64,000 nucleotides of DNA, from assembly GCF_028561335.1 (NCBI RefSeq), contig NZ_JAQQTG010000020.1, forward strand, positions 203,895 through 267,894. The letters are read 5' to 3'. Below are positions 9,201 to 18,790 of this stretch, in pieces. Position 1 is the first letter of the stretch; each line of letters opens with the position of its first letter. A program made the position numbers and the translations under genes. Under the pieces are notes generated by a model. That model saw only the letters and a list, made by a program, of their open reading frames with translations, did no database searches and was not told where the DNA came from. Origin of the DNA: Aequorivita todarodis. GTDB lineage: Bacteria; Bacteroidota; Bacteroidia; Flavobacteriales; Flavobacteriaceae.

Positions 9201-10742
9201 TCATAAAGGAATATTCCCGTGCTTTCGGTTTGGCCGCGGAACGTCCTTCGTTTCCAACATGGCAAAAGCCTTCAGCAGTTTTCTGCGCGTTTCGCGGGGC
9301 TGGATTACCTCATCGATAAATCCGCGCTGTGCGGCCTTAAATGGATTGGCAAATTTTTCGGCATATTCCGCTTCCTTTTCCGAAAGTTTCAGTTCGGGAT
9401 TGGCAGCTTCGGCGATTTCTTTTCTAAAAATAATCTCGCTGGCGCCCTTTGCGCCCATCACGGCAATTTCAGCCGTTGGCCATGCGTAGTTCATATCGGT
9501 GCCAATGTGTTTACTGTTCATTACATCGTAAGCACCGCCATAGGCTTTTCGGGTTATTACCGTAACACGAGGCACGGTTGCTTCGCTTAAAGCAAATAAT
9601 AATTTTGCACCGTTTAAAATGATGCCGTTCCATTCTTGGTCGGTTCCCGGAAGAAATCCCGGCACGTCCACCAAAACCAAAAGTGGAATATTGAAACAAT
9701 CGCAGAAACGCGTAAACCGTGCACCTTTTTTGGAACTATCCACATCAAGAACACCCGCCAAGCTCATCGGTTGATTTGCAACGATGCCGATACTTCTGCC
9801 GCCCAATCGTGCAAAACCGACTATAATGTTGTCCGCGTAATCTTTATGCACTTCAAAAAACGAATCCGCATCAATAATTCCCTTGATTACGGCGTGCATA
9901 TCGTAGGGTTTGTTTGCGGAATCCGGGACGATGCTTTCCAGTTCCTCCCGAAACTCATCGGCAGCTTCAAAAGGCAGTTTATCAGTTACGGATTTATTGT
10001 TCTGCGGAAGATAGCTGAGCAGGGTTTTAATCTGTTCCAAACACACAATATCATTCGCCGCCGTGAAATGTGTCACCCCACTTTTGGTGGCGTGGGTCCG
10101 CGCACCGCCAAGTTCTTCGGAAGTAACGTTTTCATTGGTTACGGTTTTCACCACGTTGGGTCCCGTAACGAACATATAACTGCTGTCCTGCACCATTAAA
10201 GTGAAATCGGTCATCGCAGGCGAATACACTGCACCCCCGGCACAAGGCCCCATAATTGCCGAAATCTGCGGGATTACGCCCGAAGCCTGCACATTTCTGT
10301 AAAAAATATCGGCATAGCCCCCCAAAGACCGTACGCCTTCTTGAATCCTTGCACCACCAGAATCGTTCAAGCCAATCACGGGCGCACCAACGCTCAGGGC
10401 GTGATCCATTATTTTACAGATTTTCTCAGCATGCGTTTCGGAAAGCGCACCGCCAAAAACCGTGAAATCCTGTGCGAAAATATATACCAAACGACCATTG
10501 ATGGTGCCATAGCCCGTAACTACACCATCGCCGTAATACACTTCGTTTTGCATATTAAAATCGGTCGTGCGGTGAGTTACGAGGATGCCCATTTCCTCGA
10601 AGGAGCCTTCGTCGAGGAGATATTCCACACGTTCGCGGGCGGTGAGTTTTTTCTTTTCGTGCTGTTTTGCAATTCGTTTTTCGCCGCCGCCTTTTTTGGC
10701 TTCGGAAAGGATTGCTTGCAGTTTTTTATTGTTGTCGGTCAT
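9201..10742 (-). CDS. Acyl-CoA carboxylase, carboxyltransferase subunit
   Basis: A 513-aa carboxyltransferase of the propionyl/methylmalonyl-CoA class. It moves the carboxyl group from carboxybiotin to an acyl-CoA, most likely propionyl-CoA, in the cytoplasm. The N-terminal half has [20 protein letters not shown] and the oxyanion-loop type [19 protein letters not shown]; the C-terminal half has [26 protein letters not shown] and a late [16 protein letters not shown] motif. Length is typical of the family. It is the last gene of a three-gene set with the biotin carboxylase (10795-12237) and BCCP (12230-12721). A strong hairpin fills the 52-base gap before it. A decayed copy of its 3' end lies at 5730-5820. 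Confidence 0.92.
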   Translation of the reverse strand: MTDNNKKLQAILSEAKKGGGEKRIAKQHEKKKLTARERVEYLLDEGSFEEMGILVTHRTTDFNMQNEVYYGDGVVTGYGTINGRLVYIFAQDFTVFGGALSETHAEKICKIMDHALSVGAPVIGLNDSGGARIQEGVRSLGGYADIFYRNVQASGVIPQISAIMGPCAGGAVYSPAMTDFTLMVQDSSYMFVTGPNVVKTVTNENVTSEELGGARTHATKSGVTHFTAANDIVCLEQIKTLLSYLPQNNKSVTDKLPFEAADEFREELESIVPDSANKPYDMHAVIKGIIDADSFFEVHKDYADNIIVGFARLGGRSIGIVANQPMSLAGVLDVDSSKKGARFTRFCDCFNIPLLVLVDVPGFLPGTDQEWNGIILNGAKLLFALSEATVPRVTVITRKAYGGAYDVMNSKHIGTDMNYAWPTAEIAVMGAKGASEIIFRKEIAEAANPELKLSEKEAEYAEKFANPFKAAQRGFIDEVIQPRETRRKLLKAFAMLETKDVPRPNRKHGNIPL

Positions 10743-10755
10743 ATTATATGCATTA

Positions 10756-10788
10756 AAACCCCAAAGGTTTTGGAAACCTTTGGGGTTT
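10756..10788. promoter_or_regulatory. Perfect hairpin inside carboxylase operon
   Basis: A 15-base perfect stem (AAACCCCAAAGGTTT at 10756-10770 and its complement at 10774-10788) with a three-base loop. It lies between the biotin carboxylase and carboxyltransferase genes, both on the minus strand. Read in that direction it is followed only by a short TTTT, so it may be a weak terminator, an mRNA stability element or a dispersed repeat. Confidence 0.65.
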
Positions 10789-10794
10789 GGTTTG

Positions 10795-12237
10795 CTACTT
10801 CGGCATACGAAGCATTTCTGAATCTTTTAAATATTGTTTTAATGCGAAAAGCGCCGCCACTTTGGCTTCCTCTTCATTGATGGCTTTCAGCTTTTCTTCG
10901 GAATAGTATTTCTTTACAAAATTGGTGTCGAAATTTCCACTTCGGAAGGCTTCGTGTTCAAAAACGAATTTTCCAAAGGGAAGCGTGGTGCTTACACCTT
11001 CAATATCGTATTCCGAAATGGCTTCCAGCATCCGCTGCATCGCCTCGTTTCGGGTTTTTCCGTAGGTAATCAATTTTGAAAGCATGGGGTCATATTGAAT
11101 CGGTACCTGCATGCCTTCGGTAAAACCGTCGTCCACGCGAATGTTTTTTCCGCTCGGCGGACTATACACTTCCAACTTTCCAACGCTTGGCATAAAGTTG
11201 TTCAATGGGTCTTCTGCATAAACACGCAATTCAAAAGCATGACCCGAGATTTTTAGATCTTCCTGCGAAAAGGAAAGCTTTTCATTATTGGCAACGTTTA
11301 TCTGTTGTTCCACCAAATCGAGGCCGGTAATGAGTTCGGTAACGGGATGCTCCACTTGCAGGCGGGTGTTCATTTCGAGGAAATAGAAATTGTGTTTGTC
11401 GTCCAAAAGAAATTCCACCGTTCCCGCGCCCACATACTCACAGGCTTTTGCAACTTTTACAGCCGCTTCGCCCATTTGGTTGCGCAATTCCGGCGTCAAA
11501 ACCGAGGAAGGTGCTTCCTCTACTACTTTTTGGTGGCGGCGCTGAATGCTGCATTCGCGCTCAAAAAGATGGACGGTGTTGCCAAAATTATCTGCCAAAA
11601 CCTGGATTTCGATGTGTCGCGGCGAGGTGACAAATTTTTCAATAAAAACGGAGCCGTCGCCAAAAGCGTTTTCGGCCTCGCTGATGGCGCGCTTCATCTG
11701 TTCCTCAAATTCTTTGGAATTTTCAACAATGCGCATGCCTTTTCCGCCACCGCCAGCGGACGCTTTTATAAGAATTGGGAAGCCAATTTCTTTTGCGATT
11801 TCCTTTGCTGAGGCAACATCGGTAATAGCTTCATCGGTGCCGGGAACCATTGGGATATCGTATTTTTTCACGGCGTCCTTTGCGGCGAGCTTGCTTCCCA
11901 TGATGCGGATGGCATGCGATTTTGGGCCGATGAAAATCATTCCGCTTTTTTCGACACTTTCGCCGAATTCGGCATTTTCACTTAAAAATCCGTAGCCGGG
12001 ATGGATGGCATCCACATTCAATTCCTTGGCAACCTTTATGATTTTATCGCCTAAAAGATAGGATTCGTTGGAAGGCGGCGGGCCTATGCAAACGGCTTCA
12101 TCCGCAAACTTTACGTGGGGCGCATTTCTGTCTGCTTCGGAAAAAACGGCAACCGTTTTAATGCCCATGTTTCGGGCGGTTTTCATTATTCGCAAAGCAA
12201 TTTCGCCTCGGTTGGCGACCAATATTTTCTTAATCAT
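10795..12237 (-). CDS. Biotin carboxylase subunit of acyl-CoA carboxylase
   Basis: A 480-aa biotin carboxylase that carboxylates the biotin on the partner BCCP using ATP and bicarbonate. It opens with [19 protein letters not shown], followed by [13 protein letters not shown], the ATP-grasp glycine loop [14 protein letters not shown], the [16 protein letters not shown] stretch and [16 protein letters not shown], all hallmark motifs. Length is typical for the stand-alone subunit without a fused biotinyl domain. It overlaps the upstream BCCP gene by eight bases, so the two are translationally coupled. With the carboxyltransferase at 9201-10742 it forms a complete three-polypeptide enzyme, most likely propionyl-CoA carboxylase feeding methylmalonyl-CoA. 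Confidence 0.93.
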   Translation of the reverse strand: MIKKILVANRGEIALRIMKTARNMGIKTVAVFSEADRNAPHVKFADEAVCIGPPPSNESYLLGDKIIKVAKELNVDAIHPGYGFLSENAEFGESVEKSGMIFIGPKSHAIRIMGSKLAAKDAVKKYDIPMVPGTDEAITDVASAKEIAKEIGFPILIKASAGGGGKGMRIVENSKEFEEQMKRAISEAENAFGDGSVFIEKFVTSPRHIEIQVLADNFGNTVHLFERECSIQRRHQKVVEEAPSSVLTPELRNQMGEAAVKVAKACEYVGAGTVEFLLDDKHNFYFLEMNTRLQVEHPVTELITGLDLVEQQINVANNEKLSFSQEDLKISGHAFELRVYAEDPLNNFMPSVGKLEVYSPPSGKNIRVDDGFTEGMQVPIQYDPMLSKLITYGKTRNEAMQRMLEAISEYDIEGVSTTLPFGKFVFEHEAFRSGNFDTNFVKKYYSEEKLKAINEEEAKVAALFALKQYLKDSEMLRMPK

Positions 12238-12721
12238 TTTTTTTCAATTCAATTAGCAGTTTTCCTTTATCGACGGTTTCGCCTTTGGCAATAGTTACCG
12301 ATTTTACAACGCCATCGCGCGGCGCCGTGAGCGTATTTTCCATCTTCATCGCTTCTAAAACGCAGAGGAAATCGCCTTTTTTTACTTCATCGCCTTCGGA
12401 AACGTTTACTTCCAAAATAATGCCCGGCATCGGGGCGTGGATTTCGTCTTCAAAAGAATCATTCCCAAGTGAAAGTCCCATTTTGGAAATAAGGGCGTCC
12501 AGTTCATTTTCAATCTTCACTTGATAGCGATTGCTATTTATTGATAGCGTGTAAATTCTATTTCTAAAATCTGCCCCGAGGGTTTCAACCTCAACCGATT
12601 TATTATTATAAATGATATTGGATTTTTTGTTATCGGAAATCACGTCAAGTGTTTCCAAATCTTTCGCTTGCAATGAAAACTCAAAGGTATCATTGACAAT
12701 CGTTTTAAATTTTTCTTCCAT
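12230..12721 (-). CDS. Biotin carboxyl carrier protein of acyl-CoA carboxylase
   Basis: A 163-aa carrier. The C-terminal half is a biotinyl domain with IHAPMPGIILEVNVSEGDEV and the biotinylation site EAMKMENTL (the central Lys), followed by GVVKSVTIAKGETV. The N-terminal half (about 1-80) is a variable beta-rich region seen in Bacteroidota carriers of this kind. It is the first gene of the carboxylase operon and overlaps the biotin carboxylase by eight bases. A candidate promoter lies 16 bases upstream of its ATG. All catalytic parts of the enzyme are therefore encoded within 3.5 kb. Confidence 0.9.
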   Translation of the reverse strand: MEEKFKTIVNDTFEFSLQAKDLETLDVISDNKKSNIIYNNKSVEVETLGADFRNRIYTLSINSNRYQVKIENELDALISKMGLSLGNDSFEDEIHAPMPGIILEVNVSEGDEVKKGDFLCVLEAMKMENTLTAPRDGVVKSVTIAKGETVDKGKLLIELKKND

Positions 12722-12736
12722 AAACTGAAATTTTGA

Positions 12737-12768
12737 TAAAGGTAAGATTTGTTGAAAGATTATGCCAA
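12737..12768 (-). promoter_or_regulatory. Candidate Bacteroidota promoter for carboxylase operon
   Basis: On the minus strand, TACCTTTA (12744-12737) fits the -7 element TAnnTTTG with one mismatch, and a TTG lies at 12768-12766 with a 21-base spacer, fitting the -33 element. The BCCP start codon follows at 12721. Confidence 0.45.
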
Positions 12769-12785
12769 TGCTTATCCATCGTAAA

Positions 12786-12826
12786 ATAAAAAACCTCGCT
12801 GATAAATTATATCAACAAGGTTTTTG
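12786..12826 (-). terminator. Terminator after the CHAT-hydrolase gene
   Basis: A stem with an internal loop: AAAACCT pairs with AGGTTTT, and inside it TGATA pairs with TATCA. Read on the minus strand it ends in TTTTTTATTTT. It separates the 5.5-kb gene from the carboxylase operon. Confidence 0.7.
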
Positions 12827-12848
12827 CTTTAAACATTTGGCTTTAAAC

Positions 12849-15800
12849 CTATTTTTTGGGCTTTGATTTGGGTTTTGGTTTCGGTTTTGAACTTGCCGCT
12901 TTTGGTTTTGCTTTTACAGCACTTTCTGACTTCAACTTTTTTCTAACCCCGCTTAATGCTGTCCTCAACTCATTGATTCGGGTTTCCAAATCCTTTTGCG
13001 GCTTAAAAACTTCGCCAGGTAAACCTGCTGCTACATTAAGAGAATGGGTCAAAAATTCGAGATGCTCCAGTTCTGCCGCTTTTTTTCCTTCGGAACCGGC
13101 TTTTTGCCATATTTTCTTAAAGTTTTGAATGACCTCATCCCATTTTGTTTCAATTTTTTCATCTTCAATAATCATGAGAAGACATAAATCTATATTCAAA
13201 CAGGCAATCAAGTCCCAATAGTCAAGGTCTTGGACCTCAGATTTTTCTTTTAATTTATTTTGTTGCTCCCCCAGTATTTGTTGTACTTCGGAAATAGATC
13301 TCAATTTATATTTTTTTCGATCTACGGTAAATTCACTGCCATAGCCCATTGCACCGCTCAATACTAATATGCAAGCGAGTTCTATGGAATTTACGATGGA
13401 ATAAGTTTTATTTGAATTGAAATCATTAGTATAGGCCCTCTCATAATGGGAGATTGCAGTTTTAAAGGCATTTATTCGCTTTTTGGCGTCTGGAGCCAAC
13501 ATCGCCAACCGTTTGTAGGCACTGCCCAAAAGATTGTGGCGTTCGGCTGTTTCGCCTGCAAAAAGCAATACGGTAAGGTCGCTGATAACGCGTTCCGTCT
13601 TTTGATACGCTTCTTTTTTGGAAGCTGCAGTGGCATTTTCATTTTCGAAAATTTCCTTGATGTACATCTTTGCCCGTGTGTTGCAATATTTTTCCATACA
13701 GGAAAAGGAGAAATCGGCATTTTCCATTTTTAGGAGCTCTTCATAATTATTTGAAGCTTCAATATACATGGCCAGTTCCTGATAAATTTTAGCGACTCTT
13801 TCAATAATTTGCGGGGTCCTGAAAACATCCCTGTCCACCGCGGTCATAATAGTGTTCAATTCTGCTAAATGGTCTTTATCTGAACTCGTTGTCATCTGTA
13901 ATTGATTCGATAGGTTATCGAGATCTATCTCTGCTTCCTGTGGGACGATATAACTTGGCAACCAAGAACTTTTTCCTGCAGAGACCCCTTTCAGTTTAAA
14001 GAAAGGATCGCCATAACATTGATAGGCTCCCCAAGTATTGTTGCCCGGATGTTTTTCATAAATATAATTTCGGGCATTTTTCACGGCATCGCCAAAATTA
14101 TTCCCGGAGAACATATTGTTATAAAAAACCTGTGCAAAATCCAATGCTGCGGCATCATTAACAGCCCAACCGGCAGCGATCACGGCTTTCACTCCTATGC
14201 TTATCAATTGTGTGCCAATGTTTGCGGCCAATTTGTACCGGTCCCGATAAAACCTTTCGTCTTCCGAATTAGTATAACCAAGGTGGCAACAGTTTACGAA
14301 AACGAGTTCCGGTACTACGGGCATCTGCTCAATTTCGAATACCGTAAGAAAAATATCCTTGCCGATAACCATTCCCGATTTTCTTGGAGACTTTGCGTTG
14401 AAAACCCCATGACCTGCCAAATGTATTATTGTATAGTCATTGCAGAAAAAACTCTTGACTATGCTCGCGGCGCCTGTTCCTATAAGACTTGTGGTAGGGT
14501 AGCCTACATTTTCCAATGTATCTTTAACCATAGTTCCCTCTTCTTTTGCACCTGGCAATTGGGAAATAAAACCATCTAATATAGGGTCAGCTATAATCAG
14601 GGCTCCTTTTTCCGCCACACGTTTTATATTGATTCTGTAGTCTTTGGTGGATAACTGTCGTATCATACCGGCACTGATGCAAAGCGGTTTGGAATTGGTT
14701 GTATTGTCCTGAAGCAATTCCCACGGATAGGAAGCTGTTTTGCTATCGAGTATCCAAGAAATGTTTCCTTTTCGTTTAAGTTTCTCCTTTAAGTTATTGG
14801 GAATCAATAATTCGAAAAGCGTTTTTGCCGTACAGGCAGACCACTGGTTACTGCTGGAAACTTCCGAGATAAAGAGGTCTATCAATGGCGTACTGCTGTA
14901 GAGTTCGTTCTCTTCTTCCCTGGAATCGCGTGTGGAAGAACCAAAAACCATACTGGAAAGTTCTCCGGTTTGTTCGTTGGCTTCTTTGTATTTAATAGTT
15001 ATCCTGTTCCACCAATCTTCCGCAGTGTCCAACGGCGTTCTTTTTTGGATACCCAATAAATTTGTGATCCGCTTATTGCCAATAATAATATTGAAAGTTG
15101 AATTTTCCTTATTGGCTATTTTGTTGAGCACATACATACAGTTTAAGGCCCGGTCTGCGTAAAGTTCAACTATTTCAATATGCTGAACCGTGCCGTAACC
15201 ATCGGCCCCCAACATTTTTATTTTTTCATTGGCTCTATTAACCCCATAAATAATCGCTTTAAGCGAGCCTTCAACGGAAAGGCCACCGTAGCCCGATGCA
15301 ACGCTTAAAGAAGAAACCCCTATGCCTTTTTTGGAAACGGCATCACCTCGGATTATTATCAAATAATTCAAAACTGCTTGTTCCACAGATTTTGAAAGTT
15401 GATAAGCGGTAAGTTGGTCTGGTTCCCCAAGCCCAACGATGATTGCACCTTCAAAGTCGCATTCCTTTATTTTGCGAAATATAGCGCTCGTACCAATTTC
15501 ACCGGGGTAAAGCCCCAATCTGTGTTTAGCAGTCAGGCTACCGTTAAGATAATTGTCTATGGACTTTTCCGCATAAAGCACACCATCATTCAAAAAATGG
15601 CCTGCAATAATTGGATATTCAGCATATCGTAAATCGCCATTACTAACGGTGACGCTAACCGGAATTTGGCTGCCAACCGGTTCTATTTCATCAGCAAGGC
15701 CCAAGATTGTTTTTTCCAAACCATTTTCGGATAGATCAAAATCTATATCCGGTTCAGCCCTAAAGATTGTTTCCTCCCCGCGCAATAAGGGTTTGGTATT

Positions 15801-18332
15801 GCGGAGCAATTTGGTTTGCCCGGTGGAAAGGATTTCTTCTATCGCATTAAAAAGATCGGGCTCATTGGCCAGGGCACCGTGGGTAACCCGTGAATAATAA
15901 ACCGCATTGGCCTCAACAAGCTGTTTCGGAATACCGGATGCCCAAGTTACACTTTGGTCGCCTTCGCTGGTGTAGAGGAAATACAGTTGCTTTTTCGGCG
16001 GAATTTCGTCGAGATAATAACCACAGGGTGTCATTTTATCCTTTCCGGCAATATAGACCATGCTTGAATAATCTATTTCGTCCCGTTTCTTTAATATGTT
16101 GTCGCGGTAATTTTTAAAGTAATCCAAATCGGACTGCTGCGGTAAGGGCCAATCCGTTTTTCCGAAATATTTCCGCATATTTTCCCAAGTCTCCATTTTT
16201 GCGAAATCGTTTTTCGGATCGGTTGTTAAAGGCAGCAAGGCCAAAATTCCAGGAAATTTCGAAAACATTTTAAGCAACGTTTCCTTGGTATGGAAAAGGT
16301 CCAATTTGCTCAACTTTTGGATTATGGCGTCCTCTCCGAACAAAACCGAAGGAATACGGAACGAGCCCCCAAGCGGCGATCCGAGAAAGAGCAATCTAAA
16401 GCCTTTTGAATCTTTTAACTCCCGCCAAGTATCGTCGTGGTTTAGAATAAAATCACGCACCAACAGCCCGCCCATGGAATGCCCAATAATCTTTATGGGC
16501 TGCCCAATTTTAAGCAGACTTTTAATTTTTATATTGAATTCACTTGCACATTCGGGAAGCGGTTTGCGCCAATCAAAGGGATAGACCACCACATCGTATT
16601 TGCCCGATAACCATTTGTAAAGTTTGAAATATGAAGTTTTTACAACGGAATCCGCAACAATTTTATTTACATTGGAATAGTTAAGGTTTATCAATCCGCC
16701 AGTAAGAATACGTCCGTAATGGAGCCATATTTCCTTGTCTTTTTGCGTAAGGTTGGAGCCCATGATTCCCGGCAGCATAACCACAATGGGTTTGGAGCCG
16801 GAAGGTGGCGATGTGGAAGGATACAGTTCTCCAGATTCCACGAGGGCTCTATCGCTTCCGGGAATTTCATTTTGTGCAATACATTTAAATCCCGGAATAA
16901 GCTGCCCTTCAGCGGTTTTAAGCACCAAGTCTATTGCTTCGCGGGTTTTATCATTTTCGAAGTACTTTACGTGGTTTACGTCAGCCCCTTGGTCGAAGAA
17001 ATATTGAATATTGTCCTTGCGCTTTGCACCCAAATACATAGAATCTGTATTCACGACCAAGTCATTGCGTTGCCAGTAGAACAATTTTCCGAGGATTACA
17101 AAAAGCCCCTGTCCTGAAAAGCTTACCCGTCCGTTTCCTGAAATAATAGCCAAAGGTTTTCCGTTGATGGCGGTTTCCGGCGAAGGGTCGTTCAAAATTT
17201 TTATAAACGGCGATTCCGGTCTTTGGGCTTCCAAACCGGGAAGTACCGAAACGTCGTCCTTACTCTCAACGGCTGCGGAAAGCAATTCCTTTAAAATATC
17301 TCCAAACGCACCTCCAACCAAGGTTATCAAATTAAAAAACACATTCAGAATGTGATCCAACCTTTTTGAGGCCAGCTTGGTACCCGCGGCGGGACAGCCA
17401 ACCCTGATAAATTTGGCTACGGTTATCTTTTTATGCTTAAAAATTCTGTTGAGCGCTTCTATGTTTTCAATGTCTTCTTCCCTATCGCCTTCTTTTTCGA
17501 GCAATGCAATGTGGTCATTGGTAAACCCAATGGCTGCTTGCTCATTGTTATTGCTGTACTTATTCAGAATATCGCCCACAATCCCGCCTCTGGAATGGGT
17601 GAGCATATGCACAACGGAATTATCGGGCAACATTTTGGCCAATTTCACCACATTCAATAACGGACTTTCGGTAAGGGTCCTATGCTGAAAAGCGAGCACG
17701 TTTTTACCATAAATCTGATGCAGCGTATTCCAAACGGGAGAAGCCTTTAAATCCTGGAATGCCCCAAACGTATCTGAATTCGTTCCGTGTATAAAAAGAA
17801 AAAACGGGCTATTCGAAGGTTTTCCATCGAAAACACCAAATTTAAAATCCCTATCAACCGTAAACAATGCTGCGCCCGTAGCCAAAAAGTTTTTGGGCAT
17901 AACGGCAGGGTCTATTTCGTTTTGCAGATGTTGGTCTTCCAGTTTTTTTGAAAGTGCCGCCACGCCACTACCAAGGGCCTTTTTCGCGAATACTTTTAAA
18001 AGTTTCAACGCAATTTTGCCAACAATTCCCCTTTCCGTTGAAGGCGCATCCACCGAATCGGGCATCACAAAAACATCGGGCTGCATATCGCGGCTGCCCG
18101 GAGGTTTTAGGGCTGGATCGAGTTCCGGAAAAACCTCGTGCATGGTCGAGGCATCGCACATCCAAGAGGTGCCGTCGTCGAGAACCAGTTCCAACAACTT
18201 GTCATTTCCCTCTAATTGGATTTCGTGCTGATTGGAAACATCCCTATTGCTGGCCTGTAAATTATAAACAACGGCTCCTTCTGCGTCGGTTTCCTTTTCA
18301 CCATAAACTACTAGTTTTTTGATCGGTTCCAT
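12849..18332 (-). CDS. Giant fusion: two alpha/beta hydrolases, macro-like domain, CHAT protease, helical tail
   Basis: A 1827-aa protein with no signal peptide or clear membrane segment, so cytoplasmic. Order: N-terminal region of no known family (1-170); alpha/beta hydrolase 1 (about 175-400) with FLFIHGT and nucleophile elbow THSRGG (Ser247); hydrolase 2 of LCAT/PGAP1 type (about 513-830) with LPGIMGS, GHSMGG (Ser619), LGSPLGGS and a late VTHG (His818); a region about 895-1075 with IIVGLGEPDQLTAYQLSKS, like the macro-fold N-domain of M17 aminopeptidases; CHAT domain (about 1185-1450) with LAGHG (His1308) and FVNCCHLG (Cys1349) as the catalytic pair; an alpha-helical region about 1500-1750 like the TPR-containing domain linked to CHAT and TIR proteins; and a Lys-Pro-rich tail. 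All three active sites look intact. Such architectures are predicted to act in conflict or cell-death systems; the substrate is unknown. It stands alone between its own terminator and a 458-base upstream gap. Confidence 0.85.
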   Translation of the reverse strand: MEPIKKLVVYGEKETDAEGAVVYNLQASNRDVSNQHEIQLEGNDKLLELVLDDGTSWMCDASTMHEVFPELDPALKPPGSRDMQPDVFVMPDSVDAPSTERGIVGKIALKLLKVFAKKALGSGVAALSKKLEDQHLQNEIDPAVMPKNFLATGAALFTVDRDFKFGVFDGKPSNSPFFLFIHGTNSDTFGAFQDLKASPVWNTLHQIYGKNVLAFQHRTLTESPLLNVVKLAKMLPDNSVVHMLTHSRGGIVGDILNKYSNNNEQAAIGFTNDHIALLEKEGDREEDIENIEALNRIFKHKKITVAKFIRVGCPAAGTKLASKRLDHILNVFFNLITLVGGAFGDILKELLSAAVESKDDVSVLPGLEAQRPESPFIKILNDPSPETAINGKPLAIISGNGRVSFSGQGLFVILGKLFYWQRNDLVVNTDSMYLGAKRKDNIQYFFDQGADVNHVKYFENDKTREAIDLVLKTAEGQLIPGFKCIAQNEIPGSDRALVESGELYPSTSPPSGSKPIVVMLPGIMGSNLTQKDKEIWLHYGRILTGGLINLNYSNVNKIVADSVVKTSYFKLYKWLSGKYDVVVYPFDWRKPLPECASEFNIKIKSLLKIGQPIKIIGHSMGGLLVRDFILNHDDTWRELKDSKGFRLLFLGSPLGGSFRIPSVLFGEDAIIQKLSKLDLFHTKETLLKMFSKFPGILALLPLTTDPKNDFAKMETWENMRKYFGKTDWPLPQQSDLDYFKNYRDNILKKRDEIDYSSMVYIAGKDKMTPCGYYLDEIPPKKQLYFLYTSEGDQSVTWASGIPKQLVEANAVYYSRVTHGALANEPDLFNAIEEILSTGQTKLLRNTKPLLRGEETIFRAEPDIDFDLSENGLEKTILGLADEIEPVGSQIPVSVTVSNGDLRYAEYPIIAGHFLNDGVLYAEKSIDNYLNGSLTAKHRLGLYPGEIGTSAIFRKIKECDFEGAIIVGLGEPDQLTAYQLSKSVEQAVLNYLIIIRGDAVSKKGIGVSSLSVASGYGGLSVEGSLKAIIYGVNRANEKIKMLGADGYGTVQHIEIVELYADRALNCMYVLNKIANKENSTFNIIIGNKRITNLLGIQKRTPLDTAEDWWNRITIKYKEANEQTGELSSMVFGSSTRDSREEENELYSSTPLIDLFISEVSSSNQWSACTAKTLFELLIPNNLKEKLKRKGNISWILDSKTASYPWELLQDNTTNSKPLCISAGMIRQLSTKDYRINIKRVAEKGALIIADPILDGFISQLPGAKEEGTMVKDTLENVGYPTTSLIGTGAASIVKSFFCNDYTIIHLAGHGVFNAKSPRKSGMVIGKDIFLTVFEIEQMPVVPELVFVNCCHLGYTNSEDERFYRDRYKLAANIGTQLISIGVKAVIAAGWAVNDAAALDFAQVFYNNMFSGNNFGDAVKNARNYIYEKHPGNNTWGAYQCYGDPFFKLKGVSAGKSSWLPSYIVPQEAEIDLDNLSNQLQMTTSSDKDHLAELNTIMTAVDRDVFRTPQIIERVAKIYQELAMYIEASNNYEELLKMENADFSFSCMEKYCNTRAKMYIKEIFENENATAASKKEAYQKTERVISDLTVLLFAGETAERHNLLGSAYKRLAMLAPDAKKRINAFKTAISHYERAYTNDFNSNKTYSIVNSIELACILVLSGAMGYGSEFTVDRKKYKLRSISEVQQILGEQQNKLKEKSEVQDLDYWDLIACLNIDLCLLMIIEDEKIETKWDEVIQNFKKIWQKAGSEGKKAAELEHLEFLTHSLNVAAGLPGEVFKPQKDLETRINELRTALSGVRKKLKSESAVKAKPKAASSKPKPKPKSKPKK

Positions 18333-18790
18333 AATATCGGGTATTAGGTTATTTTAAAAAATAGACTGCTTTTTTTAATAGAAAAACCTGGATTTTGGCA
18401 TACAATGCTCAAATACAGCAGTTTGAATAATTTCTAAATTTAAGGTTAAATGAATTAAACAAACCCTAAATCACTGATTGTAAGCTACTTAAATAAAAAA
18501 GGGGATGTTTCGTGAGGAGATCAAAAGTTACAATAATTTTTCACATTCCGGCAAAATTTTATCGGTTGAATTTTCTGAAGGAAGAAATAACCATTTTTCA
18601 ACGCAATAAATTTTTAAGGGTTTCCATTTTTATAACATAATTTCAGTATCTTTTTGAAAACAAAATGATTATGAAATGCCCATTGCCAAAATGCAAACCA
18701 ACCGAAAATGTCCCGGCAGCTATCGGCATGGGCATTCCACCAGCCTGCTTACAAGGCAGGTCTTTCTATTTTTCTAAATATGTTATACAG
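18333..18790. other. Divergent intergenic region
   Basis: A 458-base gene-free stretch between the minus-strand CHAT-hydrolase gene and the plus-strand sugar dehydrogenase. The half near the CHAT gene is AT-rich with no motif I can defend. The other half holds TATCTTTTTG near 18648 (a poor -7 like element), the long inverted repeat at 18675-18736 and a degenerate GCCTGC palindrome at 18744-18760. An open reading frame from 18665 runs into the next gene but its first 42 residues are not protein-like. Confidence 0.6.
18675..18736. repeat. Long inverted repeat in leader of sugar dehydrogenase gene
   Basis: AATGCCCATTGCC at 18675-18687 pairs with GGCATGGGCATT at 18725-18736 except for one bulged base, enclosing 37 bases. 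It would form a stem in the mRNA leader of the downstream gene. A weaker palindrome, CCTGCTTACAAGGCAGG at 18744-18760, follows. Confidence 0.5.

Noticed and set aside
12849..18332. Several plus-strand frames of 60-186 codons inside the CHAT-hydrolase gene
   Set aside because: They are complements of the real frame, with no motifs or start signals.
18665..18790. 42-residue N-terminal extension of the sugar dehydrogenase
   Set aside because: It would hide the lipoprotein signal and is composed of palindrome sequence.
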